Assembly: GCF_000368565.1 (NCBI RefSeq)
Contig: NZ_KB849539.1
Location: 171,361-235,360 of the forward strand
Source: Acinetobacter gerneri DSM 14967 = CIP 107464 = MTCC 9824
GTDB taxonomy: Bacteria > Pseudomonadota > Gammaproteobacteria > Pseudomonadales > Moraxellaceae
Direction of reading: 5' to 3'
Length of the DNA: 64,000 nt
In this document: positions 1 to 8,278 of the stretch, piece after piece
How positions within the stretch are numbered: position 1 is the first letter of the stretch
How the letters are laid out: the number at the start of each line of letters is the position of its first letter
Translations under genes and position numbers: made by a program
The notes under the pieces: generated by a model
The model's input: only the letters and a program-made list of their open reading frames with translations
Databases searched by the model: none
What the model was told of the DNA's origin: nothing

Positions 1-2
1 CT

Positions 3-1223
3 AGAGAAATATCTAAAAAAGCCATTACTCCAAGAAAACCAAAAAAATTGGAACATCATCAGGAAAACGAATCTCTCCTACAAGCATTAAAATTAAAAAA
101 CGTGTTTAAGCCTTTGCAAAAGGATATTAAGGATATTGGGTTGTGTTACGAACACATTCCCTCTATTGATCAGTCATACGGACGGGATTTTCTGATTTTA
201 AAATCTGCAATGATCCGGATGGAAGTTGCAGTAGTTTTAGCACCTGTCTGGAAAAGAGATCCAGTTACGATTGAAGGAAATGAGATTAAACAAAATGATT
301 GGGGCGGTTTAATACAGGATGAGCTACAAGAACAAAAGAATATTCAAATATTACTTCAGTATGCTGATTTTATTGGGCCACGAGTTCTATGCTTTATCGC
401 TGCATTTTTTATGGTCCCAAAACAATATTCTCCAGCCTATTCTTTTAGCGTATATAAAACCGCATTGCATCAGAAGATTCGGGAACTTATGGCGTTACCC
501 CTTAAAATGTTCAAAGAGCAGATAAAAGGGTTGGTTGAAAAACGTTTGATGCCTTCAGGTGCTTTTACCAAATTAGAGACCCTGCTGACTAGCAGGCGGT
601 TTCACACTGAATCATTAGAAGAGTGGTTAAAGGTGCAGGAGAGAGTCAAAAAAAGATCATTTCTAGCGATTGATAGCTATGTCAACAAATTAGAAAATAA
701 ACAAAATATTTACCGAGATGTAGAATTTACATTTACTGTGCAAAATTCCCAATCTTTAAAATCAATCGATACCCTTTTGAAAAGTGCTATTGATCATTTT
801 AATAAAACACATAAGGAGCTCATGGGGTACGTTGGATATTGGAATTTTCAGCAGGTCAATGAGCAAAAGATTAAATATATTGCGACTCTGACATTTTATC
901 TGGATGAACGATATATAGAATCAACAGGACCAGAAAGCTGGTTTGAAAAGCTCAAGCATCAGACGGATTTACGTCTGGATAAAAAGGCCAAAGATTTGAA
1001 TATTGATGAAATCAAGGTGAAAAAAATTGACGACATCATGGAGTACATGAGGTCATTTCAGTCAAAATTTATTGAAAAAAAACGTTCGCGACGTTATACA
1101 TCAAGTCTCTTATTTGCCTTAATCCATCGTGATTTATACTGGAAGAATACTGCCATCATCCAGAAACAAATTTTAATTCGCGGTCGAACTGGCTACAAAA
1201 AAAGAAACAGGAAAAAAGATTGA
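3..1223 (+). CDS. Hypothetical protein, 5' end outside window
   Basis: The reading frame is open from the first bases of the window, so the gene most likely starts upstream. The nearest in-window start is a TTG at 48 with no clear ribosome site, which would give 391 aa. The product is basic, ends in a lysine/arginine-rich tail, and has no membrane segment. Around residues 230-300 of the 391-aa version there is a block with a YVGYW core flanked by beta-strand-like stretches. It resembles in layout the core of the Gp2-like protein at 1585 and of the protein at 3065, but lacks the HxH motif. Function is unknown. I infer a mobile-element protein of the same broad family, with low certainty. Confidence 0.6.
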   Translation, partial: REISKKAITPRKPKKLEHHQENESLLQALKLKNVFKPLQKDIKDIGLCYEHIPSIDQSYGRDFLILKSAMIRMEVAVVLAPVWKRDPVTIEGNEIKQNDWGGLIQDELQEQKNIQILLQYADFIGPRVLCFIAAFFMVPKQYSPAYSFSVYKTALHQKIRELMALPLKMFKEQIKGLVEKRLMPSGAFTKLETLLTSRRFHTESLEEWLKVQERVKKRSFLAIDSYVNKLENKQNIYRDVEFTFTVQNSQSLKSIDTLLKSAIDHFNKTHKELMGYVGYWNFQQVNEQKIKYIATLTFYLDERYIESTGPESWFEKLKHQTDLRLDKKAKDLNIDEIKVKKIDDIMEYMRSFQSKFIEKKRSRRYTSSLLFALIHRDLYWKNTAIIQKQILIRGRTGYKKRNRKKD

Positions 1224-1348
1224 AAAACGGGCTTAACTTCCGCTTTAGGTAGAGCGACAAAAATGAAAGCTATTTCGAAGTTTTGTGCTAAAGACTACTC
1301 CAGTATACAAGCGTATTTTTTTGCTTAGGTACTGGGTAAATGATGTTA

Positions 1349-1446
1349 TATCTATATATATATCTATATCATATCTAATACCTTTAAATATCTAATATTC
1401 TTAATATCTAACGCATATAATATCTTAATATTTATGTAGTCTATCT
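1349..1446. repeat. Cluster of TATCT(A/T) repeats
   Basis: Seven copies of TATCT occur on the + strand at 1349, 1361, 1372, 1389, 1405, 1421 and 1442 in very AT-rich DNA. Three successive copies (1389, 1405, 1421) are exactly 16 bp apart, inside a longer AATATCTAA-like unit. The cluster lies in the 360-bp gap between two genes. It could be an iteron-like binding array, a promoter region or just low-complexity DNA; the sequence alone does not decide. Confidence 0.4.
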
Positions 1447-1500
1447 TAACTAGCCATACCATTTTAGGCCTCATCATAAGATCGAATATTTCCTATATTT

Positions 1501-1530
1501 CTATCTAGTCGTAAAAAAACGACAAGATAG
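1501..1530. other. Hairpin upstream of Gp2-like gene
   Basis: CTATCT-A-GTCGT at 1501-1512 pairs with ACGAC-A-AGATAG at 1519-1530 around an A-rich loop, giving 11 base pairs with one A/A mismatch. No T-run follows, so it is not an ordinary terminator. It lies 55 bp before the Gp2-like ORF and could be an operator, an RNA hairpin or an origin-like structure. Confidence 0.45.
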
Positions 1531-1584
1531 TGAATGATGGATCTAGAACAATAGAAATTAAAAAAATATTTAGATGCGCTACCT

Positions 1585-2589
1585 ATGAAACTCAATAGCA
1601 TGGTAGGCAATCCAATGATAAATGAAATCGAAACACTCATTGCAATAGAGCAATTAATTCAAGAAGTGAGCCAGACGCTGGATAGTGGTTGCTGTTTAAC
1701 TCAAAGACGAAATGAACAAAAACTAAGAGCTTATGCTCGGCGAGGTTGTGATTTGATTCCAGCCTTTAGACAGCTTATTTCTCAAGACATTCAATTAATG
1801 TTTCCAATAAACTGTTTTATGCGTGTTTTGGATATAGCCAAGAGAATAAATTTAAAATATGGTTTATCTGAGAATGATATTCCTTATACGGATCAGTATA
1901 TAGAAATATGCGAAGCGATGCATGTATTTCCTGCTGCCTATCACAAGGATCAGCTTAAATTTTATAATCAAGAGTGTAAAAATAGATGTGAGCTTGAGAA
2001 ATATTTGTACAATTTAATTCATAAGCATTGTAAAACTTTATGGGTGAGGGTTGAGCTTAAGTACTTTAGTGACAGCTTAGATGAGATTTCTATTCTAGAT
2101 GTTGATCGGCACTTTAAAGCCTTTCGTAAACGCATATCAGATAAAGATACCTGTTTTAGAGATTTAGTTGGTTATGTCTGGGCATTGGAACAGGGAGGTG
2201 AAACAGGGGCTTATCATGTGCATTTGCTGCTTATTTACAATGGCTCCTTAAGGCAAGGGGAATGGAAGATCGGGAGTGAGGTTTGTGCTTTATGGGAAAA
2301 CATGACCGAAGGGCTGGGTAAAGCATATAGCTTGCAGGATTCTAGACATAGGGAATCTTATCAAAAAGCTGGTAGGGATGGATTGGGCTTGGTTAGGCGA
2401 GAAGACGGAATGAAGGTTGAGAATGCTATTCGACTTGCTTTGTATTTCACAAAACCTGAAAAATACGAACAACGTTTAAGAATAAAAGTGCCAAGAATGA
2501 GAACATTTGCATGTGGGCAATTCAAACTTAGCCGTTATATGTTACGTCAATCTCGTATAGATCTGGATGATGTTGAATTGCCTTTTTAA
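1585..2589 (+). CDS. Inovirus Gp2-family (YagK/YfjJ-like) protein
   Basis: The 334-aa protein matches the Gp2-type family found in filamentous-phage-like and P4-like integrated elements. The diagnostic core is a GYVWALEQG stretch followed by a YHVHLLLIY stretch (about residues 204-223). This is an HxH motif of the kind seen in rolling-circle-like replication folds. The C-terminal part holds a TKPEKYEQRLR segment typical of the family. The biochemical role is not established. The start is uncertain: ATGs at 1585 and 1615 are both possible and neither has a strong ribosome site. The AlpA-type regulator follows downstream, a common partner in integrated elements. Confidence 0.75.
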   Translation: MKLNSMVGNPMINEIETLIAIEQLIQEVSQTLDSGCCLTQRRNEQKLRAYARRGCDLIPAFRQLISQDIQLMFPINCFMRVLDIAKRINLKYGLSENDIPYTDQYIEICEAMHVFPAAYHKDQLKFYNQECKNRCELEKYLYNLIHKHCKTLWVRVELKYFSDSLDEISILDVDRHFKAFRKRISDKDTCFRDLVGYVWALEQGGETGAYHVHLLLIYNGSLRQGEWKIGSEVCALWENMTEGLGKAYSLQDSRHRESYQKAGRDGLGLVRREDGMKVENAIRLALYFTKPEKYEQRLRIKVPRMRTFACGQFKLSRYMLRQSRIDLDDVELPF

Positions 2590-2743
2590 ACCATTTTACC
2601 TCATGTGTAGATCAGAGTGCTTTACTCCACTCTGATCTTACGTATTGTTATTTTTAAAATTGAGACTGAGAAATTATTTTTTGATTGAGTTGCACATGCT
2701 ATGTGCAGAAAGCACGCCTTCATATCGAATAGGAATACAAAAG

Positions 2744-2977
2744 ATGAACGCGTTAAATCCTCAAACCTTTCAAATCAATCAAATTTTAAATATCAAACAG
2801 GTAGTTCAGGTCACAGGGCTGAGTCGAGCAACGATTTATGCAATTCTCGATCCAAAATCTAAATATCATGATGCCACTTTTCCCAAACAAATAACACTCA
2901 CGAGTAATCGTGTGGGATGGATCGCTCAGGAAATTAATGAATGGATTCAAATAAAAATTGCACAAAGAGTGTGTTAA
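2744..2977 (+). CDS. AlpA-family DNA-binding regulator
   Basis: This 77-aa protein has a MerR/AlpA-like winged helix-turn-helix (VVQVTGLSRATIYAI, about residues 16-30) followed by FPKQITLTSNRVGW and a final EINEWI helix, the standard AlpA layout. Members act as excisionase-like activators or regulators in prophages and integrated elements. The frame is open further up to 2645, but the ATG at 2744 has an AGGA ribosome site 9 nt before it and gives the usual family length of 70-80 aa. It sits between Gp2-like genes, consistent with control of element genes. Confidence 0.8.
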   Translation: MNALNPQTFQINQILNIKQVVQVTGLSRATIYAILDPKSKYHDATFPKQITLTSNRVGWIAQEINEWIQIKIAQRVC

Positions 2978-3064
2978 TTTACCAGTAATTGAATTGTTGT
3001 ATATTAAAAAAATAAAAAATAATCGCGTTGGTCTTCCTATGAATGAATCAATAGGAAGACCATC

Positions 3065-3976
3065 ATGCAATCAATCACAGTAACCCATCTTGAACATCAT
3101 ACTGCCCCTCGTTTGGAACATGATATCCACACGCTATTTTTAAATATTCGATATCAGCATGGAGATAAATATGATATTGATTATTGGCTTCACAGGCTTT
3201 CAGGTTATATTCAGGAGTGGAGTTTATTATTTATCACCAATGAATTTTATTTTGGCTTCTGGCTAGAGATATTCATGGGATGTTATCGGGCGAGTAAATT
3301 TGAACTGAATATTTTGGGGGTTAAAGATGAAGCGCAAGTTCAAAACCTTGTTAGTTTGATTCTAATTAAATTAGAGAAAATATTTCAAGGTGCGGAAATT
3401 TTAGAAGAAATTAAGAGAAAGAATGAAAAGCATCTGAAACAGATTGAACGATATCAAAAAGAATATGATCAAGTCACTGAGTATTGCTTTGATTTAAATA
3501 AAATCAATGTGGTTTGTGCATATCAGTCAGATACAGCCTGCCATATTTCTATATTGGACATGAATAAACATATTCAAATATTTAATAAGCATCTAAAATT
3601 AAAGAAATATTTTCCTATGCAATATTTATATTGGTACAGACGGGTTGTTCGTATCCCTGAAAAGAACCAATATGTCATGGTTTTATCTTTAACGGTTAAT
3701 GCTCGGATTTACACCGATACCTCTTTTTATTTGGATCGGTTGAAAGAATTGTGGCAATTTGCAACAGGTTACGAAGGAATCGTAATTGATCTGCTGGATG
3801 GCGATAGCCAGAGTCATGAGTTGGTGAGCCAGATATTTACAGAATTTGACGATCAAGATGATGTGACAAGCTTGCTTGAACGGGATGTTGTAAATACAGA
3901 TGAGTCTTCAAAAAGTGTACGAATTTGGCCAATTGGTTTTAAACACTTTATTGGTACATCTGGTAAGAATATTTGA
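3065..3976 (+). CDS. Hypothetical protein, possible Gp2-like relative
   Basis: A 303-aa soluble protein with no signal peptide or membrane helix. Residues 155-240 contain ILDMNKHIQIFNKHLK, then YLYWYRRVV, then VMVLSLTVNARIY. The order of these blocks parallels DVDRHFKAFRKRI / GYVWALEQG / YHVHLLLIY in the protein encoded at 1585. The HxH residues are absent, so if it is a relative it has probably lost the catalytic site. The C-terminus is acidic and low in structure. A short inverted repeat, GGTCTTCCTAT...ATAGGAAGACC (3030-3062), lies just before the start and could be a regulatory site. No function is assigned. Confidence 0.55.
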   Translation: MQSITVTHLEHHTAPRLEHDIHTLFLNIRYQHGDKYDIDYWLHRLSGYIQEWSLLFITNEFYFGFWLEIFMGCYRASKFELNILGVKDEAQVQNLVSLILIKLEKIFQGAEILEEIKRKNEKHLKQIERYQKEYDQVTEYCFDLNKINVVCAYQSDTACHISILDMNKHIQIFNKHLKLKKYFPMQYLYWYRRVVRIPEKNQYVMVLSLTVNARIYTDTSFYLDRLKELWQFATGYEGIVIDLLDGDSQSHELVSQIFTEFDDQDDVTSLLERDVVNTDESSKSVRIWPIGFKHFIGTSGKNI

Positions 3977-4239
3977 GGGAGTAAGGTAAGGGTAGTATGA
4001 ACTGCCTTTATCATTGTAGAAAAAAATGATGGAATCATAAGACCTAGGCAAAATAGATGTATTGGTTAGACGAATTTTACTATTACTGGTTCAGCGATTA
4101 TTTTGCTTCTGGTCTTGTGCAAGTTGCATTTTTTAATGTGCATCTACATTTCTAATCTCGTGAAAAGTAATAAAAAAATATAGATCCGATAATAGCTTCA
4201 ACATTGACACCTCAAGCCTTGCAGATTATTCTTGGCTTG

Positions 4240-4460
4240 CTGGCCTACATTGCCAGTCGGTTTTAGCAGACCGTTTTACCCAAAGCACATGAAAAAGTTT
4301 CTTTCTTTTTTGTGGGCATCCCTACGTGACCCCCTCTGCGGCGGAACGGGAGGGGGACATCTTTGGATGTGCTGATCTTTTTGGGTATCAGTCTGCTAAC
4401 CCCTTTTCGTTTCGCCACCATTATTTAGCAGTGATGTGGTGAAACTTCTTTATACCCAAA
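4240..4460 (+). ncRNA. Candidate structured RNA / leader with switch-like pairing
   Basis: This 618-bp non-coding gap folds strongly on paper. Hairpin CTGGC(4240-4244)/GCCAG(4252-4256) comes first. Three nested long-range helices follow: TTAGCAGAC(4263-4271)/GTCTGCTAA(4391-4399), ACCCAAA(4278-4284)/TTTGGGT(4380-4386), and AGCACAT(4284-4290)/ATGTGCT(4367-4373). Inside them is GACCCCCTC(4328-4336)/GAGGGGGAC(4350-4358) with one mismatch. A second ATACCCAAA at 4452-4460 is a perfect 9-nt complement of TTTGGGTAT (4380-4388) and so competes with the second helix. It lies directly against a GGAG ribosome site at 4461. The family is not identified; the direction is inferred from the ribosome site. 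The rest of the gap (3977-4239) shows nothing recognisable. Confidence 0.55.
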
Positions 4461-4470
4461 GGAGTCCGCC

Positions 4471-4509
4471 ATGCGTACTATTTTCACTGATTCTTTTTTA
4501 CATCCCTGA
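4471..4509 (+). CDS. 12-codon mini-ORF, possible leader peptide
   Basis: An ATG at 4471 stands 6 nt after a strong AAAGGAG and opens a 12-residue ORF (MRTIFTDSFLHP) ending in TGA at 4507. The same frame then continues open to a TAA at 4564 and reads LHLSIAGFRAEHEFLRPQ, which looks protein-like. So this may be a 31-residue small protein broken by a nonsense codon, or a leader peptide. It follows the candidate switch RNA directly and ends 29 bp before the lipoprotein gene at 4595. Confidence 0.35.
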   Translation: MRTIFTDSFLHP

Positions 4510-4594
4510 CTTCATTTAAGCATTGCTGGTTTTCGTGCTGAGCATGAATTTCTGCGACCCCAATAAAAACAACTTAAACTGAAGTGAGGCGAAC

Positions 4595-5638
4595 ATGACC
4601 CATGCCCGTATTTTGTCGGCATGTCTACTGCTGCCTTTGTGTATCAGTGCATGCTCAAAACAAGACCGCACCACCTATATTCCTGATAAAAAAGATCAAC
4701 TGTCTAAACGGATTGATTTAAGTTCGGCTCAACGTCCGATTGTGATTCACGGTCAGTCTATTGCTGCTTTGGAGGGTGCTCCCTCTATTGACGAAACGAT
4801 ATTACAAGATTTTCAAAATTACATTGCAGATCGTAAAGGCGCAAAAGGTGCATTTCTTGATTTAAGAAAACAATTAAAGCTGCGACCCGATCAAATGCTT
4901 TTATTTGGTGTGAGATCTAAAGTCCAAAAAGACACACCATTTGTGGATTTGAGCAATACCGATTTATTTAGTCGTGCCAATACTTTGGCGATCGAGCATT
5001 TGGCATTGCTTAAACGTAGTTCTGTTCCTGAAAAAGATCCGTATGAAACCACAGCAGCTTATCAACAACGTGTGCTGGATGAACAGCAAAGGACACAGAG
5101 GCTCACCGCTAAAAGCAATGTTGACCTTGGCCGTATTGAAGATGCTTTAAATTTTAGTAGCCGTGGACTGGAATTCCCTGACAGTTTCGATGCACTCAGT
5201 CGAATTGACTATGATGCTGATCAAGCTCTTTTGACCGTACAAACCAGCGTTCCACAAGTCAGGGCAGTTGAACTTGAACGATATGATCCTGCCGCACAAT
5301 TTCAATTGTTTAGTTTTAAAGTCAATGCATCTGCTGAGCAAGCCAAGGACATCATTAGGATTTTTGATGCACGTGGCTTAGCACCTGTCTATATTGCCTT
5401 TGTGCTGGATTATCAACCCAATGGTATCCAGATTAATCGCATTGTATTGATGGAATATTTAGGCATAGAGCAAGAGTTTAAACTTTTAGCACAATTGATG
5501 CCGAAGCAAATCAAAGTACAAACACTGAATACTCGTTTGGATGTTCTTCATGAGCAAAGCATCGCTCTACAGCATTTGATTCCTTTCCAATTTGGTTTGT
5601 CCGCACGAACGGCCCAATTAAAACATGGAGAAATATGA
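4595..5638 (+). CDS. Uncharacterised lipoprotein (347 aa)
   Basis: The N-terminus is a lipoprotein signal peptide with lipobox ISAC and the modified cysteine at residue 20, so the product is membrane-anchored in the periplasm. The remainder is hydrophilic and charged, with several helical stretches (for example around residues 145-185) and no recognised enzyme motif. A GTGAGGCG sequence serves as ribosome site before the ATG. The stop codon overlaps the next lipoprotein gene (start at 5635), so the two are translationally coupled. It is the first gene of an uncharacterised lipoprotein/DnaJ operon. Confidence 0.75.
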   Translation: MTHARILSACLLLPLCISACSKQDRTTYIPDKKDQLSKRIDLSSAQRPIVIHGQSIAALEGAPSIDETILQDFQNYIADRKGAKGAFLDLRKQLKLRPDQMLLFGVRSKVQKDTPFVDLSNTDLFSRANTLAIEHLALLKRSSVPEKDPYETTAAYQQRVLDEQQRTQRLTAKSNVDLGRIEDALNFSSRGLEFPDSFDALSRIDYDADQALLTVQTSVPQVRAVELERYDPAAQFQLFSFKVNASAEQAKDIIRIFDARGLAPVYIAFVLDYQPNGIQINRIVLMEYLGIEQEFKLLAQLMPKQIKVQTLNTRLDVLHEQSIALQHLIPFQFGLSARTAQLKHGEI

Positions 5639-5973
5639 TGCTGAAACACATCTTTCGACTGGGTATCACGCTTGTACTATTTGGCAGTTTATCAGGTTGT
5701 TTTGGCAATGGGGGGGCGCTGACACCTCCAAAAGCCGATGATATATTGCATGCCTTGAGGAAGCAAGATGATCGAATTGTACAGGTGCGTTTAAAGCAAT
5801 GTAAACGTTCCAATGTTTATGAGGGTCAAGAGGGGGCACATCCATATTTTGATTTATATCACTGTGTAGTGACCATTGAGCGTTTTGACCCGATCCTCAA
5901 TCAAAGCTTGCACCAAGATGAAAAGCATATATTGAGCTTATCTTCGGATGGTTGGACTACTGGTTCAGAATAA
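5635..5973 (+). CDS. Small uncharacterised lipoprotein (112 aa)
   Basis: The signal peptide ends in a lipobox LSGC with the lipid-carrying cysteine at residue 22. The mature part of about 90 aa includes two cysteines (in KQCKRSN and YHCVVT) that could form a disulfide, with a strand-rich pattern between them. The start codon overlaps the stop of the upstream lipoprotein gene (ATGATG at 5635), indicating coupled translation. The DnaJ-domain gene follows 12 bp later. No family recognised. Confidence 0.75.
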   Translation: MMLKHIFRLGITLVLFGSLSGCFGNGGALTPPKADDILHALRKQDDRIVQVRLKQCKRSNVYEGQEGAHPYFDLYHCVVTIERFDPILNQSLHQDEKHILSLSSDGWTTGSE

Positions 5974-5985
5974 GGATAAACAACA

Positions 5986-7053
5986 ATGACTTTACAACAA
6001 CGATTGCACAACAGCCAATGGCGATCTTTACTCAGCGGAGCAGACAATATTTATTTTGCCCCGCATATCCCTATAAAAAAATTACAAGGTGCAATGACTT
6101 ATATCTCAGCCGCAATCAGACCTCAAGACATTGTGATGTTGATTGATGATACGGTCTTTGGTAGTGCTAAGGATGGTTTATGTTTGACAGAAACCGAGCT
6201 ATTTTTTAAAGAAGGATTTGGTGAGGCATACCAATTTCTGTTCATGCAAATCCAAAGGGTTGAGGCGGATTTAGGCATTATTAACCACGGATTACTCATC
6301 AATGGCACGCATACGCTCAATTTTTCCCAATTGGATAAAGGAACGGTTCGAGCCCTGGCAGGTTTACTCAATGAATTGTGTCAGCCATCTAAGCAACAAC
6401 AGCAGACTCAGACACATCAGAAAGAGAAAGTTCAGCTGAATGTGATGCACTATCTCTTCGCTTATTTTATTACCTATCCTACAGGGAAATGGAGTGAAGC
6501 ATCCCGAATGGCGCTTACGGATTATTTTGCCAAATTAAAAAATCCAGATGTTAATCAATCTATCGCCTATCTGATTCAACAGCCACTCTATACCGATTAT
6601 GAAGATTTATTACATGGCTTAGCCGAACTGAAAGTTGAAATGTCTTATGAGGCACGGATGCAAATGATTGAAAGTTTGGTATATGTCATGGCCTTGGGGC
6701 AGATTGATCAGGAGCAAGCGCAACGCTTTATGATTCAATTATGCCGAGTGACGGGTGTTTCTCCAGCAGTATGGGCAGATCTCGTCGATGCGGTTTATGG
6801 TGGTATGCAGCAGGATGGGCAACATGCTGGTGTGCCATTAACAGATGAGCAGAACCAAGCCTGTAAGCTTCTTGATATTTCACCAGAACAATTGAGCGAA
6901 CAATCATTGCAAACAGCGTATCGTAAAAAGATGGCTGAGTTTCATCCTGATCAATATCAACAATTGCCTGAAGCTGTACGCCAGTTGATTGAGCAACAAG
7001 CACAGCAGTTGAATCAAGCCAGAAGCATTTTAAAGGATTACCTAAACACATAA
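5986..7053 (+). CDS. PH-like / TerB-like / DnaJ-domain protein
   Basis: The 355-aa protein appears to have three parts. Residues 25-125 contain IDDTVFGSAKDGLCLT, a pattern seen in bacterial PH-like domains. Residues 150-260 are all-helical and resemble the TerB-like domain of DjlA. Residues 290-355 are a C-terminal J domain with YRKKMAEFHPDQ, including the HPD tripeptide needed to stimulate DnaK. There is no membrane segment, so it should be a cytosolic DnaK co-chaperone that may handle partner proteins of this operon. The ATG at 5986 follows a TAAGGA ribosome site. The domain order is inferred by eye. Confidence 0.7.
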   Translation: MTLQQRLHNSQWRSLLSGADNIYFAPHIPIKKLQGAMTYISAAIRPQDIVMLIDDTVFGSAKDGLCLTETELFFKEGFGEAYQFLFMQIQRVEADLGIINHGLLINGTHTLNFSQLDKGTVRALAGLLNELCQPSKQQQQTQTHQKEKVQLNVMHYLFAYFITYPTGKWSEASRMALTDYFAKLKNPDVNQSIAYLIQQPLYTDYEDLLHGLAELKVEMSYEARMQMIESLVYVMALGQIDQEQAQRFMIQLCRVTGVSPAVWADLVDAVYGGMQQDGQHAGVPLTDEQNQACKLLDISPEQLSEQSLQTAYRKKMAEFHPDQYQQLPEAVRQLIEQQAQQLNQARSILKDYLNT

Positions 7054-7150
7054 TCGAAAATAAAAATATTTCAATTACACATCATGAGCTTGAAGCCTGA
7101 TCCAGACGAGATCAGGGCAAACCCTATTTAACATTTTAACGAGGGATAAT

Positions 7151-7408
7151 ATGAAATTAGGTCCATGGCTTGTCATAAGTAGCTGCCTCATGCTGATGGC
7201 ATGTAGCAGTTCATTTAAATCCGAATTTAAACAAGGTTGCCGAGAGTTAGGTGGGAATCGTAGTTTTTGCTCATGTAGCTATAAAAATGTTGAACAACAT
7301 TATGGCAAGAAAACTCTTGAGCAGATTAAAACATCTGGGCTATTTCCATCCGATTGGGCTGAACAGGTGCAACGCGCAGGCATGGCATGTATGGCTGAAT
7401 TAAAGTAA
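7151..7408 (+). CDS. Small lipoprotein with cysteine pairs (85 aa)
   Basis: A signal peptide with lipobox LMAC (cysteine at residue 18) is followed by a 67-aa mature region with four more cysteines: Cys31, Cys40, Cys42 and Cys79. These probably form periplasmic disulfides. GAGGGATAAT before the ATG at 7151 gives a good ribosome site. The upstream 97-bp gap holds a CCTGATC/GATCAGG hairpin (7096-7116) without a T-run. The next small gene starts 12 bp after the stop, suggesting an operon. The family was not identified. Confidence 0.7.
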   Translation: MKLGPWLVISSCLMLMACSSSFKSEFKQGCRELGGNRSFCSCSYKNVEQHYGKKTLEQIKTSGLFPSDWAEQVQRAGMACMAELK

Positions 7409-7419
7409 AGGGAAAACTG

Positions 7420-7569
7420 ATGAAAAAAGCATTGATGTTGTATGTACTGATCACATTTGGTTATTGGGTCAAGCTGATTTGGACATTGCCTGTAGGTTAT
7501 GCGAAATCATATTTACTTGGACGAGCAATCGTTTGGCCGTTTATTTTCTTGCAATGGATTTTCTCATGA
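7420..7569 (+). CDS. Small membrane protein (49 aa)
   Basis: This ORF begins with ATG at 7420 after a GGGAAAAC ribosome site and reads MKKALMLYVLITFGYWVKLI and onwards, with two hydrophobic segments (about residues 4-20 and 35-48). Its stop overlaps the next start as ATGA (7566-7569), strong evidence of real coupled translation. No homologue is recognised. The longer frame opening at 7464 is a 5' extension of the next gene overlapping this ORF. Confidence 0.6.
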   Translation: MKKALMLYVLITFGYWVKLIWTLPVGYAKSYLLGRAIVWPFIFLQWIFS

Positions 7570-8255
7570 ATACATCACCATTAAAGTCAAAATCTACCTT
7601 TTCTCGTTATGGATTATGGGTGATTTTACTCATTGTTCTGATTGTCGTGGTTGGTGTGTTATTTAACCAACAGCAACAACGTCAAGCAGACCTTGAATTG
7701 GCTAAGCTTGCTTTAGAACAAAGTAAAATCAACAGCCCATCAGCTCAAGCAACGTCAACGCCTGCGACAACTGAATTGTCAGGCATTGAGGGTATGGGAA
7801 TGGAAGGGCAAATACCAAGCCAAACATCGAGTCACATTGAAGACCCAGAGATTGCAGCCTCAGCAGAAAGTGCAGTAGCAGCCGTTCAAGCCGCCAAACA
7901 ATCGGTTAAATTAAAGCTGAGTCAACAAATTGACGCTGAATATCATGATACCCAGAAGTTAAATTCAAGCTTATCGCACTATGGCTTAAAGCCGATGAGT
8001 AGTGCCCCTGCCGATCTGAAAGGCATTGTTAACTCTATCGATCAAATGTTGACAACACATTTAATGGAGGTTTGGGGGCGAGCAAGTGCAGATCAAGTGG
8101 CAAAACAACTAGAGGGATGGTCTGTACAAGGCAATGTTTTGACCTACCGTACAGCCTGGGATTCAGACCGCTCACAATGCACGTGGTATGTGGTGAGCTG
8201 GGATAAAAACAATCATCAAGTTCTCGATGAAGGCTATATGCCTTGTTTTAAATAA
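7566..8255 (+). CDS. Single-pass membrane-anchored periplasmic protein
   Basis: The 229-aa product starts at the ATG overlapping the preceding stop codon. It has a short cytosolic N-terminus, one transmembrane helix (about residues 13-34, rich in I/L/V), a glutamine-rich coiled stretch, and a low-complexity linker of S/T/A/Q. A C-terminal domain (residues 120-229) follows with two cysteines, at CTWYVV and MPCFK, that may pair. The layout suggests an anchored periplasmic binding or assembly factor. No family is assigned. Confidence 0.65.
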   Translation: MNTSPLKSKSTFSRYGLWVILLIVLIVVVGVLFNQQQQRQADLELAKLALEQSKINSPSAQATSTPATTELSGIEGMGMEGQIPSQTSSHIEDPEIAASAESAVAAVQAAKQSVKLKLSQQIDAEYHDTQKLNSSLSHYGLKPMSSAPADLKGIVNSIDQMLTTHLMEVWGRASADQVAKQLEGWSVQGNVLTYRTAWDSDRSQCTWYVVSWDKNNHQVLDEGYMPCFK

Positions 8256-8278
8256 ATTTTTAAATTGGAGAAAAACAC

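Noticed and set aside
2786..3070. 94-aa minus-strand frame over the AlpA gene
   Set aside because: It overlaps a well-supported gene entirely and has no ribosome site or family pattern.
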